Of a stretch of 64,000 nt of DNA, positions 16,249 to 25,675 are shown one piece after another. A program made the translations under genes and the position numbers. The DNA lies in contig NZ_RZOY02000002.1 of assembly GCF_004022705.2 (NCBI RefSeq), positions 84,660 to 148,659 of the forward strand, written 5' to 3'. The DNA is from Mesorhizobium sp. M2D.F.Ca.ET.226.01.1.1. GTDB taxonomy: Bacteria; Pseudomonadota; Alphaproteobacteria; Rhizobiales; Rhizobiaceae. A model generated the notes under the pieces. That model did not search any database. It saw nothing but the letters and a program-made list of their open reading frames with translations, and had not been told where the DNA came from. Within the stretch, counting starts at the first letter, position 1. Every line of letters begins with the position of its first letter.

Positions 16249-17226
16249 ATGCGCAAGATCCTGTCGACGCATCCGCTGCATCCTCGCGCCACGGCCATGC
16301 TGGCCGGTGCCGGGCGGCTCGCAATCGCTTCCGCGCTCGATCCCAAGACGCTGACCAGCGAGGCCCGCGACGCCGATATCGTCATCGTGCGCGCGCCGCT
16401 GCCGCCGGAGCTGTTTGCCGGCGCGACGAATTTGCGCGCCGCGATCCGCCACGGCGCCGGGCTGGACATGATCCCGGTCGAGGCGGCGACCGCCGCCGGC
16501 GTGTTGGTTGCCAACGTGCCCGCGGTCAACGCCCGGTCGGTCGCCGAGCATGTGATGTTCACCGCGCTCGCCTTGCTGCGGCGCTTCCGCGTGATGGACC
16601 GCGACCTGCGCGCCAAGGGCTGGCTCGCCGGGCGCGAACATGCCAATTCGACCAGCGAGCTTGCCGGCAAGACCATCGGCATCGTCGGCCTCGGCGCGGT
16701 CGGCCAGGCCGTCGGCCATATCGCCGCCCATGGCTTCGACCTCAATGTCGTGGCGACGACGCGCAGCCTGCGCCCGGCGCCCGAGCGCGTCGGCTTCCTG
16801 TCGATTGACGCGCTCGTCGAGCAGAGCGACATCATCGTGCTCTGCTGCCCTTTGACGGAGGAAACGCGCGGCCTGATCAGCCGCGAGCGCATCGCCCGCA
16901 TGAAGCCCAATGCGCTGCTGATCAATGTCTCGCGCGGTCCGGTGGTCGACGACGACGCGCTGATCGAAGCTCTGCAAAAGGGCCGCATCGGCGGTGCCGC
17001 GCTCGACGTCTTTTCCACGCAGCCGCTGCCGTCAAACCATCCCTATTTCGGCTTCGACAACGTCATCGTCACCCCGCACATGGCCGGCATCACCGAGGAA
17101 TCGATGATGCGCATGGGTGTCGGCGCCGCCGGCGAGGCACTGCTGGTGCTCGCCGGCAAGCTACCGGTCAACCTGCGCAATCCGGACGTCATCGAGCACT
17201 ACCGGCGACGCTTTCCAGCCGGCTGA
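16249..17226 (+). CDS. D-isomer-specific 2-hydroxyacid dehydrogenase
   Basis: 325 residues, related to 3-phosphoglycerate/hydroxypyruvate dehydrogenases. NAD-binding fold TIGIVGLGAVGQAVGHIAA (~145-163), catalytic Arg in NVSRGPVVDDDALIEAL (~224-240), Glu in the following segment and catalytic His in TPHMAGIT (~278). It could reduce a 2-keto acid made by the dehydratase upstream or act as a glyoxylate/hydroxypyruvate reductase. Separated from the GntR gene by a repeat, so it may have its own promoter. Confidence 0.87.
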   Translation: MRKILSTHPLHPRATAMLAGAGRLAIASALDPKTLTSEARDADIVIVRAPLPPELFAGATNLRAAIRHGAGLDMIPVEAATAAGVLVANVPAVNARSVAEHVMFTALALLRRFRVMDRDLRAKGWLAGREHANSTSELAGKTIGIVGLGAVGQAVGHIAAHGFDLNVVATTRSLRPAPERVGFLSIDALVEQSDIIVLCCPLTEETRGLISRERIARMKPNALLINVSRGPVVDDDALIEALQKGRIGGAALDVFSTQPLPSNHPYFGFDNVIVTPHMAGITEESMMRMGVGAAGEALLVLAGKLPVNLRNPDVIEHYRRRFPAG

Positions 17227-17270
17227 CGCTCGCCTCAATTTTCCCGGATTTGACGACGACCCTCCTGTAA

Positions 17271-17657
17271 ATGCGTAAGAGCGTCGCGAAACTCCACCTC
17301 ATCGCCATTTGCTGTCTATCCGCGGCCGCGGCCCGCGCCGACGCGCAGGGCAGCTACGTGCCGTGCGACAACGGCCTGCGCTGCGTGATGGCGCCCTGTC
17401 CTTCGACCAGCGCGCTCGACTTGGCCTCAGGGAAGATCATCAAGGGTGTGTCGGTCGACACTGACGGCCTGCCGCAGCAGGACAAGGCTCTCGACCTGGA
17501 GGACAAGCTTTATGCCGGCAAGCTTGTCGTCGCCGGCACGATCGAGAACCGGCCGCACAGCTTCAATGGCAAGCAATACCACCTGCCGACGCTGGTAGCG
17601 ACCGGCATTGAGCGGGCGGCGAAGGACAGCGAGCGCGGGCACTGCTCAGCGCACTGA
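17271..17657 (+). CDS. Secreted hypothetical protein with paired cysteines
   Basis: 128 residues with a signal peptide (MRKSVAKLHLIAICCLSAAA, cut near ADA-QG). The mature part has CDNGLRCVMAPCPST at its start and one Cys near the end, giving likely disulphides, and a compact alpha/beta body (KIIKGVSVDTDGLPQQD, LVVAGTIENRP). It resembles small periplasmic proteins with an N-terminal Cys-rich knuckle (DUF6748-like, tentative). Function unknown. It faces the amidase gene tail to tail. Confidence 0.6.
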   Translation: MRKSVAKLHLIAICCLSAAAARADAQGSYVPCDNGLRCVMAPCPSTSALDLASGKIIKGVSVDTDGLPQQDKALDLEDKLYAGKLVVAGTIENRPHSFNGKQYHLPTLVATGIERAAKDSERGHCSAH

Positions 17658-17673
17658 GGCTCGCAGCTCGATC

Positions 17674-18969
17674 TCAGGGTCGCAGCAAAACCTCTACTGC
17701 CGCTGCAATCGCCAGCAACCGCCGATCTTTTCCGTGCCTGCCCACCAGCATCAAGCCGGCCGGCAGTTTGGTGCCCGGCATCGGCAGCGAGATCGCGCAG
17801 AGGTCGAATTGGTTGGCGACCTGCGTGTTGCGCAAGAGCAGCCCTTCGGTCCAGTCACGCAACGCTTCGTCGCCGGCCATGGCCGCGATCGACGGCGCGA
17901 CCATCGGCACGGTCGGCAAGGCCAACACGTCGATCGCTTCCAGCCGTTCCGCCATCGCCGCCACAAGGTCGCCGCGACGGCGGATCGTGCGGATATAGGC
18001 CGAGGCGGGAACGCTGAGCGCGCGCGACAACGGCCCGGTGACATGCGGATCGACCGGCACCGAGGCGCCGTTCGCCAGCCAGTCGGCATGCACTTCGGCG
18101 CCTTCCATGGACGCGATCGTGCCGCGTTTGGTCGCCGCGCGCATCTCGGCGATGAGATCGTCGATCGGCAAATCGGCGGCGCGGGCGCCAGCCTGCCCGA
18201 TCCTGTCGATGCAGGCCTCGAAAGCTTCCGCGACCTCGCCTTGCGTCTCGCCGAACAGCACGCCACGCGGAATGCCGATGCGCAAGGTCGCGAGCGGGAC
18301 TGGTTGAAGCGCCGCCGGCTCTTCCCCCGCCATGATCGCATCGGCGATCGCGCAGTCGGCAACGCTGCGGGCAAGCGGACCGATCGAATCCAGCGTCATC
18401 GAGAGCGGAAAGGCGCCCCTCAAAGGCACGCGCCTCGCCGTCGGCTTGAAGCCGAAGACGCCGTTGAGCGAGGCGGGGATGCGCACCGAGCCGCCGGTGT
18501 CCGAACCGATGGAGATGTCGCTCGTGCTCTCGCCGACCCCAACGCCCGCTCCCGACGATGAGCCGCCCGGAATCAGGCTGGCGTCGGCGGCATTGCCCGG
18601 CGTGCCGTAATGCGGATTGTCGCCGATTGCGGTGAAGGCGAATTCGGTCATGTTGGTCTTGCCGAGGATGACCGCGCCCGCCTGGCGCAGCCTCTGCACG
18701 ATCACCGCATCCCGCCTCGCCGGTGCGGCGCCTGCATGGATCAGCGACCCGGCCGCCGTCGGCTCGCCGACGACATCGAACAGGTCCTTGATCGAGACGA
18801 TACGCCCGTCGAGCGGTCCGAGGCTCACACCGGCCTTGCGGCGGGCATCCGACGCGTCGGCCGCCGCCCGCGCCGCCTCGGCATAGAGCTTCGTGTAGAC
18901 CTTCTCGTCGGCCGCGCGATTGGCAAGACGTGACAGGATGTTTTCAAGACGGTCGCGGACGGATTGCAT
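17674..18969 (-). CDS. Amidase-signature family hydrolase
   Basis: About 431 residues from the ATG at 18969 (a GTG 42 bases upstream is possible; neither has a clear ribosome-binding site). The Ser-cisSer-Lys triad is evident: Lys in VSIKDLFDVVGEPTAAGS, the Gly/Ser loop PGGSSSGAGVGVGE and the nucleophile Ser in SDTGGSVRIPASLNGVFGFKPT. Substrate unknown; these enzymes hydrolyse amides from indoleacetamide to malonamide. Single gene, divergent from the GFA-like gene. Confidence 0.87.
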   Translation of the reverse strand: MQSVRDRLENILSRLANRAADEKVYTKLYAEAARAAADASDARRKAGVSLGPLDGRIVSIKDLFDVVGEPTAAGSLIHAGAAPARRDAVIVQRLRQAGAVILGKTNMTEFAFTAIGDNPHYGTPGNAADASLIPGGSSSGAGVGVGESTSDISIGSDTGGSVRIPASLNGVFGFKPTARRVPLRGAFPLSMTLDSIGPLARSVADCAIADAIMAGEEPAALQPVPLATLRIGIPRGVLFGETQGEVAEAFEACIDRIGQAGARAADLPIDDLIAEMRAATKRGTIASMEGAEVHADWLANGASVPVDPHVTGPLSRALSVPASAYIRTIRRRGDLVAAMAERLEAIDVLALPTVPMVAPSIAAMAGDEALRDWTEGLLLRNTQVANQFDLCAISLPMPGTKLPAGLMLVGRHGKDRRLLAIAAAVEVLLRP

Positions 18970-19079
18970 TTTCGATGTCGAGCCCTGCAAAGTTGCAACG
19001 TCTTTAGGCACGGCCTGATTTGGGCCGGCGAAGAGATAACCCGGCAGGCGTGCCTTTGCACCCTGCCAGCGACAGGAAG

Positions 19080-19433
19080 ATGCTGATGCTGTACAAAGGC
19101 AGCTGCCACTGCGGCAAGGTGGCGTTCGAGGTCCAGGGCGAGTTCGGCATGGCCGTACGCTGCAACTGCTCGATCTGCAGGCGCAAAGGCGCGCTGCTGT
19201 GGGCCGTGCCGCATGAGAAGCTCAATCTGGTCGCCTGGGGCGACGATCTCGGCCGCTACACCTTCGGCAAGGCGCAAATCGCGCATCGCTTCTGCCGCAC
19301 CTGCGGCATCCATCCGTTTGCCGAAGATGTCGGCCAGGGCAGCGAACGTTCCGCCTATGTCAACATCAACTGCCTCGACGGTGTCGACCTCGCTGCCATC
19401 GAGGTCTTCGAGTTCGACGGCCGCTCGGCCTGA
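19080..19433 (+). CDS. GFA / CENP-V domain zinc protein
   Basis: 117 residues from the ATG at 19080. The zinc-binding cysteines of the glutathione-dependent-formaldehyde-activating (GFA) fold are complete: GSCHCGKV, RCNCSICRRKG and FCRTCGIHPF. The last motif and INCLDGVDL are characteristic. Family members are mostly of unknown function; S-hydroxymethylglutathione synthase activity is claimed for a few. A longer frame from 19020 has no convincing start. Confidence 0.85.
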   Translation: MLMLYKGSCHCGKVAFEVQGEFGMAVRCNCSICRRKGALLWAVPHEKLNLVAWGDDLGRYTFGKAQIAHRFCRTCGIHPFAEDVGQGSERSAYVNINCLDGVDLAAIEVFEFDGRSA

Positions 19434-19668
19434 CGCTTTGTCTTTACGCAATTTCGGACGCAAACCGCTACGCACTCTTCCTGGAATTGCTCTATCGGTA
19501 GCCGGTCGAATCGGCAGGCCATTGCAAGACATCGGCGCGGCGTTCCTGAGAGCCGCCGGGCCAATGTTTGAGAGGGCGACGGGCTACTCGGCGGCCTGCT
19601 TCGGTCCCATCAGGAAAGCCACCAGCTCCGTAGGCCGACGCAAACAGCCGGAAAGGCCGGACGCTGCA

Positions 19669-20772
19669 CTATCCGGCGTGCCGCAGGCTGACCCCGCTAC
19701 CCTTGTCGAACATAACCACCTTGTCGGGGTTCCAGGCGAAGCGCACCGGCTGCTCGATGGCGACGGCGGTTCGCGCCGGCACGGTGGCCCGCAGCATCGT
19801 GTCGCCGACCCTGAGCGTGACGATCTTCTCGACGCCGTGGTTCTCGACATCGTGGACCTGCGCCTCGACCGGCGCGCCGCTTTCCAGATAGACGTCCTCC
19901 GGACGGATGCCGAAGACGAGCGGGCGACCGTCGGTCGCACCGCTCGTCCTGGTCCCCCCGAAAGTCGCGGTCCCAATTGTGAGCGGCAGTTCGAAATTCA
20001 TCGGCGCCATCACCGCGCGGTTTTCGACCAGTCTGCCGTCGATGAGGTTCATCGGCGGCGAGCCGACGAAGCTCGCGACATAGGTGTCGCGCGGATTGTT
20101 GTAGATTTCCTGCGGCGTGCCGGTCTGGACGATGCGGCCATGGTTGAGCACGCCGACCTTGTCGCCCATCGACATCGCCTCGATCTGGTCATGGGTGACG
20201 AACAGGAACGTGGTGCCGAGCTGCATCTGCAGGTTCTTCAGCTCCGTGCGCAGCGCCTCGCGCAGCTTGGCGTCGAGCGCCGATAGCGGCTCGTCCATCA
20301 GGAACACGCGCGGCTTGCGCACGATGGCGCGGCCGATCGAAACGCGCTGCATCTCGCCGCCGGAAAGCCGGTCGGTCTTGCGGTCGAGCAGATGTTCGAT
20401 CCTGAGCGTGCGGGCAGCGCGCGCGACACGATCCTTGATCTCGGCGTCCGGCAGCCGGCGGATCTTCGGCTTCAGCGGGAATTCGAGGTTCTCGCGCACC
20501 GTATAGCGCGGATAGAGCGAATATTGCTGCAGCACCAGCGCGACGTCGCGCTCCGCCGCGCCCCAGCCGGCGACATCGACGCCGTCGATGAAGACCTGCC
20601 CCTCGGTCGGCTTTTCGAGCCCTGCGATCAATCGCAAAGCCGTCGTCTTGCCGGCGCCGGTTTCGCCGAGCAGCACGAAGAACTCGCCGTCGGCAATGTC
20701 GAGATTGAGGCCGGTCAGCGCGGTGTGGCTGCCGAACTTCTTGGTGATATTCTTGAGTTCGATATGGGCCAT
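19669..20772 (-). CDS. ABC sugar-importer ATPase 2 (MalK/UgpC type)
   Basis: 367 residues. Walker A GETGAGKTTALRLIAG (~36-51), signature LSGGEMQRVSIGRAIVRK, Walker B VFLMDEPLSALDA, switch LFVTHDQIEAMSM and a C-terminal TOBE/regulatory region from ~235. SGGEMQR in place of SGGQQQR marks a distinct branch. It pairs with the different ATPase encoded just upstream; importers with two ATPase genes are known in rhizobia (GlpS/GlpT of the glycerol system). One-base overlap with the upstream gene. Last gene of the operon. Confidence 0.9.
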   Translation of the reverse strand: MAHIELKNITKKFGSHTALTGLNLDIADGEFFVLLGETGAGKTTALRLIAGLEKPTEGQVFIDGVDVAGWGAAERDVALVLQQYSLYPRYTVRENLEFPLKPKIRRLPDAEIKDRVARAARTLRIEHLLDRKTDRLSGGEMQRVSIGRAIVRKPRVFLMDEPLSALDAKLREALRTELKNLQMQLGTTFLFVTHDQIEAMSMGDKVGVLNHGRIVQTGTPQEIYNNPRDTYVASFVGSPPMNLIDGRLVENRAVMAPMNFELPLTIGTATFGGTRTSGATDGRPLVFGIRPEDVYLESGAPVEAQVHDVENHGVEKIVTLRVGDTMLRATVPARTAVAIEQPVRFAWNPDKVVMFDKGSGVSLRHAG

Positions 20773-21875
20773 TACAGCCTTACTCCGAGTGACTTGCCGC
20801 TTGCCGTGTCGAAGAAATGCGCCTGCTCGGGATCGATGCGGACATGGACCTTCTCGCCGGGACCAGAAACATAGCCGGCCTTGGTGCGCGCGCGCAGCAT
20901 CGTGGAGCCGACCTTGAGGTCGACGATGTCGAAGGATCCGAGCGGCTCGATGATGTTCGCCTCGACCGGAATGTAGCCGGGCGCAGCATCGTGCCGGACG
21001 AGCACGCCCTCCGGGCGAATGCCGAGCGTCAAGCCACCGTTGGAATGCCCGTTGAGCTTGGGCAAAAGCTGGCCCGGGAACTCGAAGCCCGCCGGCGCGT
21101 CGCCGACCCTGACCGAGGCGGCGCCGGCCTGATCCGCGACGCTGGCCTCGGCGATGTTCATCACCGGGCTGCCGACGAATTGCGCCACGAACAAATTAGC
21201 CGGATGCGAATAGACCTCGTCCGGCGTGCCGACCTGCTGGATGAACCCTTCATGCATGATGACGATGCGGTCGGCGAGGCTCATCGCCTCGATCTGGTCG
21301 TGGGTGACATAGATCGTCGTCGACCCCTGCTTGACGTGCAGGCGCTTGATCTCGGCGCGCATTTCCTCGCGCAGCTTGGCGTCCAGCGCGCCGATCGGCT
21401 CGTCCATCAGCATAGCCTTCGGCCGCCGCACCAGCGCGCGGCCGATCGCCACCCGCTGCATATCGCCGCCCGAAAGCGCCGACGGCCTCTTGTCGAGCAG
21501 GTCTGTGATGCGCAGGACCCTTGCGACCTCGCGCACGGACTTGTCGACCTCGCCGCTGCTCATGCGCGTGGCGCGCAGCGGAAAGGCAACGTTCTCGAAC
21601 ACCGTCATATGCGGGTAGAGCGAGAAGGATTGGAACACCATGGCGATGTCGCGATCGGCGGCCTTAAGGTGCTGCACCGCCTTGCCATCGATCAGGACGT
21701 CGCCCTTGTCGATCGTCTCCAGCCCGGCTATCGCGCGCAGCGTCGTGGTCTTGCCGCAGCCAGACTGTCCGAGCAGCACGATGAACTCGTTGTCGGCGAT
21801 GGCGAGGTTCAAATTGTGAATGACCTGGACGGCGCCGAAGAATTTCTCGATGCCGCGAAGTTCGATCTGCGTCAC
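20772..21875 (-). CDS. ABC sugar-importer ATPase 1 (MalK/UgpC type)
   Basis: 367 residues with a GTG start that overlaps the preceding stop (GTGA). Walker A GQSGCGKTTTLRAIAG, Q-loop MVFQSFSLYPHMTV, signature LSGGDMQRVAIGRALVRR, Walker B AMLMDEPIGALDA, switch IYVTHDQIEAMSLA, TOBE region C-terminal. About as far from its partner as two separate ATPases would be, so a heterodimer is likely. The D-loop sequence GALD and the signature Asp are unusual but keep the catalytic residues. Confidence 0.9.
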   Translation of the reverse strand: MTQIELRGIEKFFGAVQVIHNLNLAIADNEFIVLLGQSGCGKTTTLRAIAGLETIDKGDVLIDGKAVQHLKAADRDIAMVFQSFSLYPHMTVFENVAFPLRATRMSSGEVDKSVREVARVLRITDLLDKRPSALSGGDMQRVAIGRALVRRPKAMLMDEPIGALDAKLREEMRAEIKRLHVKQGSTTIYVTHDQIEAMSLADRIVIMHEGFIQQVGTPDEVYSHPANLFVAQFVGSPVMNIAEASVADQAGAASVRVGDAPAGFEFPGQLLPKLNGHSNGGLTLGIRPEGVLVRHDAAPGYIPVEANIIEPLGSFDIVDLKVGSTMLRARTKAGYVSGPGEKVHVRIDPEQAHFFDTASGKSLGVRL

Positions 21876-22093
21876 TGCCGGGCTCCCTCATGCGCCGCGG
21901 CGCCGGTTTCTTCTGCGCGCTCCGGCGCGATCTTCGACGTGATGTTGAAGCCGATCAGCCCGGCCAGGATGATCGTCACGCCGTAGGAATGCAGGTTGAG
22001 GCTCCATGGCTGACAAAGCGCGACGATGCCCAGCACCATGAGGATTTGCGAGGCCGGCAACAGGTACTTCTCGTTGATGGCGCGAAAATTCAT
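21872..22093 (-). CDS. Small two-helix membrane protein of the importer operon
   Basis: 73 residues with two hydrophobic segments (ILMVLGIVALCQPW, ~17-30, and YGVTIILAGLIGFNIT, ~37-52) and a charged C-terminus. It overlaps both neighbours by four bases (ATGA with the permease gene, GTGA with ATPase 1), so it is clearly part of the operon. It recalls the small membrane protein (GlpU, DUF2160) in rhizobial glycerol importers, but the sequence is not obviously the same family. Possibly an accessory subunit. Confidence 0.75.
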   Translation of the reverse strand: MNFRAINEKYLLPASQILMVLGIVALCQPWSLNLHSYGVTIILAGLIGFNITSKIAPERAEETGAAAHEGARQ

Positions 22094-23046
22094 TTGCGGA
22101 TCGCTCCGAACGTCACGCCGCGAAGCAGATGATTGCGCAGCAGGAAAGTGAAGATCGCCACCGGCAGCAGGAACAGGAAAGTGCCCGCCGCGATCGTGGT
22201 CCAGTCCGGCAGGCCGGAGCCGATCTGCGACGGGATGAAGGGCGGCGCCGTCTGCGCGCGCCGGTTGGTCATGATCAGCGCGAAGGCGTATTCGTTCCAG
22301 GCGGTGATGAAGCAGAACACGGCGGTGGCGGCGATGCCGGTCGCCGCTTCCGGCAGCACGATCTTGAAGAAGGCCTGCATGCGCGTATAGCCGTCGACGA
22401 GCGCCGCCTCCTCATATTCCTTCGGGATCTCGTCCATGAAGCCTTTCATCAGCCAGACCGAGAAGGACAGGTTGAAGGCGACGTAGAGGATGATCAGCCC
22501 GATATGCGAGTCGTTGAGGCCGACCATCCGGTACATCAGGAACATCGGGATGGCGACCACCACCGGCGGCAGCATGCGCGTCGACAGGATGAAGAACAAA
22601 AGATCCGCCTCGCCGGCAATCTTGAAGCGCGAGAAGCCATAGGCGGTGAAGGTTCCCATGCCGACCGCAAGCACCGTGCTGATCACGGCCACGATCAGGC
22701 TGTTCATGAACCGGTCGGGATATTGCGAAAGCTGCACGTCCTTGCCGACTTTCAGCACCCGCTCGCCGCCGTCATAGATGCGCTTTTCCCACCAGGGCGC
22801 GGCCTCATAGGCTTGCGGATCGACGGTCTTCTGCATCTGCACGCGCTTGGTGAAGAGCCGCACGAACGGCGTCACCTCCGGTTCGAACAGCACGGTGGGC
22901 GGCACGCTGACGGCGAGCTCCTTCGGCTTGAAGGCGGTGGAGGCGATCCAGTAGATCGGCGCCAGGAAGATCAGCGTCGCGATCAGCACCGCGGCAATGG
23001 CGATGCGGTTGAAGGCGACCTCGGAAGAAGTGCGGACGGCGGCCAT
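22090..23046 (-). CDS. ABC sugar-importer permease, MalG type
   Basis: 318 residues, six-helix inner-membrane permease. The cytoplasmic-loop motif is EYEEAALVDGYTRMQAFFKIVLP (EAA loop, ~225-247). An enlarged periplasmic loop (~50-110, FTKRVQMQKTVDPQAYEAAPW onward) between helices 1 and 2 is atypical of MalG relatives. Starts two bases after the stop of the MalF-type gene. Confidence 0.9.
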   Translation of the reverse strand: MAAVRTSSEVAFNRIAIAAVLIATLIFLAPIYWIASTAFKPKELAVSVPPTVLFEPEVTPFVRLFTKRVQMQKTVDPQAYEAAPWWEKRIYDGGERVLKVGKDVQLSQYPDRFMNSLIVAVISTVLAVGMGTFTAYGFSRFKIAGEADLLFFILSTRMLPPVVVAIPMFLMYRMVGLNDSHIGLIILYVAFNLSFSVWLMKGFMDEIPKEYEEAALVDGYTRMQAFFKIVLPEAATGIAATAVFCFITAWNEYAFALIMTNRRAQTAPPFIPSQIGSGLPDWTTIAAGTFLFLLPVAIFTFLLRNHLLRGVTFGAIRK

Positions 23047-23047
23047 G

Positions 23048-23953
23048 TCAGCGCTCCTTCACCTTGTTGAGATACTTCACGTAGAGGTTGGTGATGGCCA
23101 GCACCATGATCAGCACGATGTAGGCAAGCGCGCAGGACTTGCCCGTGTCCCACTGCTGGAAGGCCTGCTTGTAGAGCCGGATCGCGATCAACTCGGCGGT
23201 CGGCTGCGTCGTCATCGTGTAGGCGATGTCGAAGGTCTTGAAGGCTTCCATGGTACGGAAGATCAGCGCGATCAGAAGGATCGGCGAGACCAGCGGCAAG
23301 GTGATGCGGGTGAAGGTGTACCACCATCCGGCGCGGTCGATCGCGGCGGCCTCGTAGAGATGCTGCGGCACCGCCGACAGGCCGGCGAGCGACAACAGCA
23401 TAACGAAGGGCGACCACATCCAGATGTCGGTGATCGCGACCGCGTAGAGCGCGCTGTCGGGATTGGAGAGCCAGGCGAAGTCGCCAAGGCCGAGGACGTA
23501 GTTGATCGGGCCCCATGACGGGCTGTAGAGCAGCTGCCAGAACAGGCCAACGACTGCCGCCGACATCATCATCGGCAGGAGCAGAAGCGTGGTGATCAGG
23601 CCCTTCATCGGAAAGCTGCGGTTGAGCAGCAGCGCAAGGCCGAAGCCGACGATCATCTGCCCGGCCACGGAAACGATGACGTATTTCGCCGTGATGACGA
23701 AGTTCGACCAGATGTGGTCGTCGCTCAGCAGCTCGCGATAATTCTGCAAGCCGACGAACTGCCAGGGCTCCGCGCGGTTGGCGGCGAAATTGGTGAAGGA
23801 ATAGCCGAGCGAATAGATCAGCGGAAAAATGTTGAAGACGATCAGAAAGACCAGCGTCGGGATGATAAACAGGTTGCGGATGGTCAGATCCGACCAGCCG
23901 CGCGCGGCGGCCCTGGAGGCCGGATCAAGATTGGTGAGGGCTACCGAAGCCAA
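23048..23953 (-). CDS. ABC sugar-importer permease, MalF type (TTG start)
   Basis: 301 residues with six predicted helices and the EAA-type loop LYEAAAIDRAGWWYTFTRITLPLV (~195-218). I accept a TTG start because GGGAGA sits at proper distance and no ATG is available before the first helix. It follows the binding-protein gene across a 12-base-pair hairpin. Confidence 0.9.
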   Translation of the reverse strand: MASVALTNLDPASRAAARGWSDLTIRNLFIIPTLVFLIVFNIFPLIYSLGYSFTNFAANRAEPWQFVGLQNYRELLSDDHIWSNFVITAKYVIVSVAGQMIVGFGLALLLNRSFPMKGLITTLLLLPMMMSAAVVGLFWQLLYSPSWGPINYVLGLGDFAWLSNPDSALYAVAITDIWMWSPFVMLLSLAGLSAVPQHLYEAAAIDRAGWWYTFTRITLPLVSPILLIALIFRTMEAFKTFDIAYTMTTQPTAELIAIRLYKQAFQQWDTGKSCALAYIVLIMVLAITNLYVKYLNKVKER

Positions 23954-23974
23954 CGAATGTCTCCCTGAAAACAG

Positions 23975-24007
23975 GAATGCCGGAGGGGAAACCCTCCTCC
24001 GGCATTC
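23975..24007 (-). terminator. Stem-loop after the binding-protein gene
   Basis: A perfect 12-base-pair stem, GAATGCCGGAGG/CCTCCGGCATTC, with a nine-base loop, 12 bases past the binding-protein stop. Downstream on the minus strand comes TGTTTTC, not a pure T-run, so it more likely protects or attenuates the mRNA (as the malE-malF palindrome does) than fully terminates it. Confidence 0.65.
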
Positions 24008-24019
24008 TGACCGTGATGC

Positions 24020-25336
24020 TTACTTGTAGCGATTGTACTTGGTGAAGGTCGCCTTCCAGTCGGCGGCGGTCTTGTCGAGCGCCTCCTGGGCCGTGCCCTT
24101 GCCGCCGACCACGAACGGATAGATGTTCTGGTTCAGCTGATCGAGCACTTCGGCGTATTCAGGCGTTGCCCAGAAGTCCTTGACCATGAACATCGTGTCG
24201 TAGAACGCCTTGTTGTAGGGCGTCGCTTTCTGGAAGGCGTCCGACTTCAGCACGGCCTGGCTGCAGGTGTAGCCGCCGAGTTCGGCCCATTTCTTCTGGG
24301 TCTCGTCCTTGATGAACCACTCCAGGAACTTCATCGCCTCGTCCTTATTCTTCGAATACGAGACGACCGAGATTCCCTGGCCGCCGAGAGCGGCAAAGCG
24401 CTTGCCGTCCGGACCGGCCGGATTGGCGAAGAAGCCAGTCACGTCGGCGTAAGGGTTGGTGGCCTTGTTCACCAGCGGCGGGAAGAAGGCGAAGAAGTTC
24501 ATGCTCATCGCGGCGAGGCCGCCGGTGATCGCCTGGTTGTCTTCCACGAAGAAGGTCTTGCCCCAGCCGGGAGGCGTGAACTTGTAGAGTTCCTTGTACA
24601 TGTCGAGGCCGGCGGCGGCCTGCTTCGAATTGGTAATGCCGTCGACCTTGTAGGTGGCGTAGTCGCCGAGATCGCCGCCATAGCTGAAGATGGCGCTTTC
24701 GACGCCCATCGCCATCGCGTCATAGGAATTGTCGGTGTAGATGGCGACACCGTAACGCTTCTGGTCCGGACGGTGGAAGAACTCGGCTATGTCGCGCAGC
24801 TGCGCATAGGTCGTCGGCACGGCCAGATCGTAGCCGTACTTCGCCTTGAACGCTTCCTTCTCCTTCGGGTCCTCGAACCAGTCCTTGCGGTAGGACCAGC
24901 CGATCGCGTCGCCTTCCAGCGGGATCGCCCAGTACTTGCCGGAACCGCCGGGATATTCGGCATAATATTTGATGGTCGCGGGCGCCATCACGTCGCCCAG
25001 CTTGTGCTGATTGAAGAAGTCGGTCAGGTCGACATAGTGGCCTTGCGTCGAACCGGCGCCCAGCCATTGCGAGTCGCCGACCACCATGTCGTAGGCGTCG
25101 CCGTGCGCGTTGAATTCGGTAAACGCCTTGGTCTGGAAATCGGGCCATGGCGTCGTCTGCACTGTGACCTTCACGCCCGTCTCGGCCGTGTAGTCATTGA
25201 CGAGTTCCTGCAGATAGTTCGCCGGATCCCATTCCGCCCAGAAGATGGTGAGTTCCTTGTCCTGCGCGCGGACAGATGTCCCGCAGGCAAGCGCCAGCCC
25301 GATACCAGCAATCACGCTGGTCACTATCTTGCGCAT
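24020..25336 (-). CDS. ABC importer extracellular solute-binding protein (family 1)
   Basis: 438 residues from the ATG at 25336, supported by GGGAGG nine bases upstream. Signal peptide MRKIVTSVIAGIGLALAC, with cleavage near VRAQ. The mature protein is a type-1 sugar-binding protein: LTIFWAEWDPANYLQELVNDY, YDMVVGDSQWLGAGSTQGHYVDL and GVESAIFSYGGDLGDY. Ligand unknown; carbohydrate, polyol or sugar acid. First gene of the importer operon, preceded by the two operator-like sites also found in front of the sugar-acid cluster. Confidence 0.9.
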   Translation of the reverse strand: MRKIVTSVIAGIGLALACGTSVRAQDKELTIFWAEWDPANYLQELVNDYTAETGVKVTVQTTPWPDFQTKAFTEFNAHGDAYDMVVGDSQWLGAGSTQGHYVDLTDFFNQHKLGDVMAPATIKYYAEYPGGSGKYWAIPLEGDAIGWSYRKDWFEDPKEKEAFKAKYGYDLAVPTTYAQLRDIAEFFHRPDQKRYGVAIYTDNSYDAMAMGVESAIFSYGGDLGDYATYKVDGITNSKQAAAGLDMYKELYKFTPPGWGKTFFVEDNQAITGGLAAMSMNFFAFFPPLVNKATNPYADVTGFFANPAGPDGKRFAALGGQGISVVSYSKNKDEAMKFLEWFIKDETQKKWAELGGYTCSQAVLKSDAFQKATPYNKAFYDTMFMVKDFWATPEYAEVLDQLNQNIYPFVVGGKGTAQEALDKTAADWKATFTKYNRYK

Positions 25337-25499
25337 AGTTTTCCTCCCTTGTGCGCATTCCACCGTGTGATGCGAGCCGGCAAGGAAGCCGGCCCTGGTA
25401 GTTCCTCCTGTGATGGCGCCTCTCCGGTTCCAGGCCTCCTCGCCCCTGCCGGAAATAGATCGCAGCCTTCACTTTCGATCCGCTCTATCGGTCCCGATC

Positions 25500-25510
25500 T
25501 GGTATTACCA
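25500..25510. promoter_or_regulatory. Operator candidate TGGTATTACCA
   Basis: Identical over 14 bases (TCTGGTATTACCAA) to the site at 12961-12974. It lies 164 bases upstream of the binding-protein start. Confidence 0.55.
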
Positions 25511-25675
25511 ATTCGAGCATGGCGTCAAGCGCTTTCTTGAGGCGCCGGCAACAGTCAGACAAGCCAAACGTTACGATATCTGCCTGTTTTTCTTCGTTTT
25601 CCCTACTCTATGATACACGCGACCCTTGTTATGGGCGGCTCACCACATTTAACATCCAAAATTGTCTCCGCAATC

